From DATMYQ01 sp035560935 (GTDB lineage Bacteria; Bacillota; Negativicutes; Sporomusales; Sporomusaceae): a DNA stretch of 8,967 nucleotides. Positions 6,876-8,967 of the stretch are shown here, one piece after another (position 1 is the stretch's first letter; the number at the start of each line of letters is the position of its first letter). The position numbers were made by a program, and so were the translations under genes. The notes under the pieces were generated by a model, which was given only the letters and a program-made list of their open reading frames with translations, searched no databases and was not told where the DNA came from. Where the stretch lies: the NCBI GenBank assembly GCA_035560935.1, contig DATMYQ010000039.1, positions 1-8,967 of the forward strand, in the 5' to 3' direction.

Positions 6876-6909
6876 AAAAAAAGCCCTCCCCCGTTAGGGA
6901 CGAGAGCTG
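6876..6909 (-). terminator. T-box terminator of serS
   Basis: Minus strand: AGCTCTCGTCCC pairs with GGGGGAGGGCT (one mismatch or bulge, some G-U pairs) across a short loop, followed by seven T. It competes with the antiterminator formed by the T-box sequence immediately 5' of it. Confidence 0.85.
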
Positions 6910-7125
6910 TTTCCCGCGTTGCCACCCCGATTGACCGACGGCTACGCCGGTCCGCTTATCCACGCATAACGGGCGCGGTACCCCGTACGGCTCATCGCCG
7001 TCTGCTCGTGAGGATGGAAAATCCGCCGTGACTGCCGGCTCACACCTGCCGCCGGCTCTCTGACAGTCTATCGTCCGGATCTGTCCCCGTCATCACATGT
7101 CAGCTATGTACTTCCTGCTGTCTGA
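6876..7125 (-). ncRNA. Serine-specific T-box leader of serS
   Basis: A tRNA-sensing leader that lets serS be transcribed when uncharged tRNA-Ser accumulates. On the minus strand the T-box sequence GGGGTGGCAACGCGGG is at 6928-6913. Its UGGC (6924-6921) can pair with the GCCA end of tRNA-Ser, whose discriminator base is G. Stem I has the AGAGAGCC / GTGAGCC apical pattern around 7064-7034. The specifier is read as UCC (7014-7012), a serine codon, in the context TCCTCACGAGC, which aligns with the codon-then-TGAG pattern of other T-boxes. The leader ends in a terminator at 6876-6909. The 5' limit is set by the predicted transcription start and is approximate. Together with the promoter it fills the gene-free stretch between serS and the folD terminator. 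Confidence 0.93.
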
Positions 7126-7131
7126 TATCTT

Positions 7132-7160
7132 ATTCTACTGCAAATCTTCCCGCTTGTAAA
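7132..7160 (-). promoter_or_regulatory. Sigma-70-type promoter of serS
   Basis: Minus strand: -35 TTTACA (7160-7155), a 17-nt spacer, and -10 TAGAAT (7137-7132). The predicted start near 7125 places the T-box stem I at the 5' end of the RNA. It lies downstream of the folD terminator, so serS is an independent unit. Confidence 0.7.
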
Positions 7161-7189
7161 GTTGTCCCCACCAGCAATACGTCCCCGGC

Positions 7190-7228
7190 AAAATAATCGA
7201 GTCCTGCAAACGCTGTCTGCAGGACTCG
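7190..7228 (-). terminator. Intrinsic terminator of fchA-folD
   Basis: Minus strand: CGAGTCCTGCA (7228-7218) and TGCAGGACTCG (7208-7198) form a perfect 11-bp stem with a 9-nt loop, followed by ATTATTTT, an imperfect T-rich tract. It begins 19 nt past the folD stop codon and separates this unit from the serS promoter. Confidence 0.8.
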
Positions 7229-7247
7229 CCAAGTACTTTGAGCAAAA

Positions 7248-8108
7248 TTACAGGCCGTTTTGCTGTTCGCAGGCCTGAATGGTTTGTTTGCACAAAACCA
7301 CGGTAGTAACGGAGCCTACACCACCGGGAACCGGGGTGATTTTGGCCACGACGGGCTCCACTTCGGCATAATCCACGTCGCCGCAATATTTGCCGGCATT
7401 GTCCGGATCTTCATTGATACCGACATCAATAACCACCTGACCGGCTTTGACAAAATTGGCTTTCACCATTTTTGCCCGGCCCACGGCCGCAATCAGAATA
7501 TCGGCATCCGCGCAAACCGCCGGCAAATTGTCCGTACGGGAATGGCAAATAGTCACTGTGGCATGTTCCCGCAGCAGCAACATCGCCACCGGCTTGCCCA
7601 CAACCTGGGAACGGCCCAGAACAACGGCTTTTTTGCCTTTCAACGGAATGTTGTAGAATTTCAGAATATCCATGCATGCAGTCGGCGTGCAGGGAGGGAA
7701 ACCGGTGGGATCATCGGTGTACACTTTGGCCGCGCTGCCGATGGTCATGCAGTCCACATCTTTCTCTACCGGCAGCAGGCTGCGGATTTTCTTTTCATCC
7801 AGATGTTTCGGCAACGGCGAGAACATCAAAATGCCGTTTACTTCTTTATTGGCGCCGACAGCCGCCACTGCTTTTTCAAAAGCAGCCTGATCGATGTCCG
7901 CGGGATATTCAAAAACTTCATAGGCCATGCCTACGGATTCACAGGTTTTTTTCGCACCGCCCTCATAGAAGAGGTCGTCAGGGCGGGCACCTACCCGGAT
8001 AATACCCAGTTTCGGGGTAATTCCCTTAGCTTTAATGCCTTCTACTTTCTTTGCCAGTTCTTCTTTCATGGCATCGGCTACTGCCTTGCCAGCCAATCTT
8101 TCCGCCAT
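7248..8108 (-). CDS. folD: Methylenetetrahydrofolate dehydrogenase (FolD family), probably lacking cyclohydrolase activity
   Basis: A 286-residue cytoplasmic enzyme that interconverts methylene- and methenyl-tetrahydrofolate with NAD(P). The fold is clear: an N-terminal catalytic domain, KDVDC (116-120), PPCTPTA (138-144), the nucleotide-binding loop GRSQVVGKP (165-173), CHSRTDN (188-194), DVGIN and ITPVPGGVGS near the C terminus. The usual family is bifunctional and uses a YxxxK lysine and a glutamine in GILVQLPLP for cyclohydrolase. Here Y48 is kept, but the lysine place is A52 (in FYEGGAKK) and the glutamine place is F96 (in GILMFSPLP); the aspartate (D119) remains. This suggests a dehydrogenase-only enzyme, fitting the neighbouring fchA, which encodes a separate cyclohydrolase. 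The RPDDLFYE style matches a clostridial and acetogen subgroup I recall. AGGGAGG lies 9 nt before the ATG. It is co-transcribed with fchA (45-nt gap). Confidence 0.92.
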   Translation of the reverse strand: MAERLAGKAVADAMKEELAKKVEGIKAKGITPKLGIIRVGARPDDLFYEGGAKKTCESVGMAYEVFEYPADIDQAAFEKAVAAVGANKEVNGILMFSPLPKHLDEKKIRSLLPVEKDVDCMTIGSAAKVYTDDPTGFPPCTPTACMDILKFYNIPLKGKKAVVLGRSQVVGKPVAMLLLREHATVTICHSRTDNLPAVCADADILIAAVGRAKMVKANFVKAGQVVIDVGINEDPDNAGKYCGDVDYAEVEPVVAKITPVPGGVGSVTTVVLCKQTIQACEQQNGL

Positions 8109-8153
8109 CGCAAAAAACCTCCCTTTTCCTATTCCTATTTTATGTAGCTGCTG

Positions 8154-8786
8154 TTATTTCTTGATTTTGGACAGAACCAGTTCAAACGTGGCATCCGCAA
8201 TTTTCGAGCCATCAGCCAGTAATTTTTCCATTTCTGCCTGATTTTTCTTGACATATTCCGGATCTTTGATGGAGTTCAGGTTGATGACCACGTTCAGCAT
8301 GGCGCTGATCAGAGCGGATTTTAAGAAGACTACGCCGCAGCCCACGTCGGAAATGGCGATCAGTGTACCGATCTGGCCCATCCGCTCATGGATTTTGATG
8401 CCTTCGTAGCATTTGCGCATAATTTTCATCGGGCCGTCGCAAGCGTCTTTCAGGCATTTTTCCATAACCTGCTCTTTATGGGCGATCTGCTCCGGAGTAT
8501 CCTTCGGCAGACCATACGCCTTGGAAAGGGGCTCAAACACTTCAGCGTCCTCATCTACCAACGCCTTCAGCTCAGCAATGACTTTATCCCCTTTGGCAAT
8601 CAGTTCTTTAACTTCCCCTTCAACTTCCGCATATTTCTTTTTGCCCACGGTCAGGTTGCCCACCATGTTGGACAGGGCCATACCGATAGCGCCACCCATG
8701 GCAGCTGCGCCGCCGCCGCCCGGTACCGGAGCCTTCGAAGCCAGAACCTCCAGGAAATCACTACAGGATTGATTCAGCATTGTCAC
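8154..8786 (-). CDS. fchA: Methenyltetrahydrofolate cyclohydrolase / formiminotetrahydrofolate cyclodeaminase family protein
   Basis: A 210-residue, all-helical protein of the FTCD C-terminal (cyclodeaminase) family. In acetogens and purinolytic anaerobes the stand-alone form, FchA, interconverts 10-formyl- and 5,10-methenyl-tetrahydrofolate. Seen: the folate-binding APVPGGGGAAAMGGAIG (19-35), MALSNMVGNLTVGKKKY following it, and the helix VDEDAEVFEPLSKAYGLPKD. The C-terminal helices include GQIGTLIAISDVGCGVVFLK. The length is usual (205-215). The start is taken as GTG at 8786, because GGGAGG (8801-8796) stands 9 nt before it; the ATG two codons later (8780) would be 15 nt away. The frame remains open upstream to a TTG at 8897, which is rejected as a start. 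fchA precedes folD in one operon. A histidine-degradation role is less likely because no hut genes are present. Activity is inferred. Confidence 0.9.
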   Translation of the reverse strand: MTMLNQSCSDFLEVLASKAPVPGGGGAAAMGGAIGMALSNMVGNLTVGKKKYAEVEGEVKELIAKGDKVIAELKALVDEDAEVFEPLSKAYGLPKDTPEQIAHKEQVMEKCLKDACDGPMKIMRKCYEGIKIHERMGQIGTLIAISDVGCGVVFLKSALISAMLNVVINLNSIKDPEYVKKNQAEMEKLLADGSKIADATFELVLSKIKK

Positions 8787-8795
8787 GATGTGTAT

Positions 8796-8801
8796 CCTCC
8801 C
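8796..8801 (-). promoter_or_regulatory. Ribosome binding site that decides the fchA start
   Basis: GGGAGG on the minus strand, 9 nt from GTG (8786) and 15 nt from ATG (8780). The spacing favours GTG. Confidence 0.65.
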
Positions 8802-8933
8802 TTTATTTTGTTCTTTCTCGGCCAGCCGAGATTCTTTATAGTCAAGGCTGCTCACCTTGGACTTTCGTTCCCGGAAAATTTCCAAATACTTTGACAATCG
8901 TCGTCAAGACTTGCGCATCTTTTCACACATTCC

Positions 8934-8960
8934 ATTATAGCAGGAAAATTCCATTGTGAA
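8934..8960 (-). promoter_or_regulatory. Putative promoter of fchA-folD
   Basis: Minus strand: a perfect -10 TATAAT (8939-8934) with TTCACA (8960-8955) as -35, but the spacer is only 15 nt. The predicted start near 8927 gives a leader of about 140 nt before fchA. The window ends just upstream, so it cannot be seen whether further C1 genes precede it and reading-through occurs. Confidence 0.45.
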
Positions 8961-8967
8961 TATATTC

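Noticed and set aside
6839..6925. In-frame N-terminal extension of serS
   Set aside because: It would be translated from the T-box terminator and leader; the perfect AGGAGG at 6848-6853 and family length place the start at 6838.
7260..8147. A 295-codon plus-strand open frame across folD
   Set aside because: It is fully antisense to folD, whose motifs are unmistakable; the translation is His/Phe-rich with no family features.
8787..8897. In-frame N-terminal extension of fchA from a TTG codon
   Set aside because: No ribosome binding site at the TTG, FchA is normally about 210 residues, and a strong site serves the GTG at 8786.
8787..8930. Tetrahydrofolate riboswitch upstream of fchA
   Set aside because: The gene context invites it, but I could not find the conserved pattern of either known THF riboswitch class by eye.
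1..8967. CRISPR arrays, insertion sequences, tRNA or rRNA genes
   Set aside because: No regularly spaced repeats, no paired terminal inverted repeats with transposase, and no tRNA- or rRNA-like sequence was seen on either strand.

Overview
The window looks like chromosomal DNA of a strictly anaerobic, probably acetogenic or fermentative Firmicute. The closest fit is the Negativicutes/Sporomusa type, but that is inferred from gene content and protein style and was not tested by any search. Supporting signs are strong GGAGG-type ribosome binding sites, a T-box leader and a cobalamin riboswitch (both with intrinsic terminators), the paired one-carbon genes fchA and folD, and an iron-sulfur flavoprotein. 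No mobile element, CRISPR array, rRNA or tRNA gene was seen.

Layout. (1) Positions 1-1316, plus strand, visibly more AT-rich: a small FMN-binding split-barrel (PPOX-class) protein and an iron-sulfur flavoprotein-like oxidoreductase. (2) Positions 1317-1580: a gene-free convergent junction with three terminator-like hairpins. (3) Positions 5544 down to 1534, minus strand: one transcription unit with a promoter, a cobalamin riboswitch, an intrinsic terminator used for attenuation, then cbiL, btuC, btuD and btuF, and a final terminator. It combines corrinoid uptake (lipoprotein, permease, ATPase) with one corrin-ring methyltransferase, so both supply routes for B12 would be shut off together when cobalamin is plentiful. 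(4) Positions 7160 down to 5567, minus strand: a promoter, a serine-specific T-box leader (specifier UCC, acceptor-pairing UGGC) and serS. (5) Positions 8960 down to 7190, minus strand: a putative promoter, a leader of about 140 nt, fchA, folD and a terminator.

How the genes fit together. fchA and folD interconvert 10-formyl-, methenyl- and methylene-tetrahydrofolate, the middle of the methyl branch of the Wood-Ljungdahl pathway and of general C1 metabolism. That pathway ends in corrinoid-dependent methyl transfer, and serine is a major C1 donor, so the B12, serine and folate units are metabolically related although each has its own control.

The most interesting protein-level observation is that this FolD lacks two of the three residues needed for cyclohydrolase activity and sits beside a dedicated cyclohydrolase (FchA). 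That implies a split of labour between the two proteins. I found no clearly new biological system; the remaining findings are modest regulatory and boundary observations.
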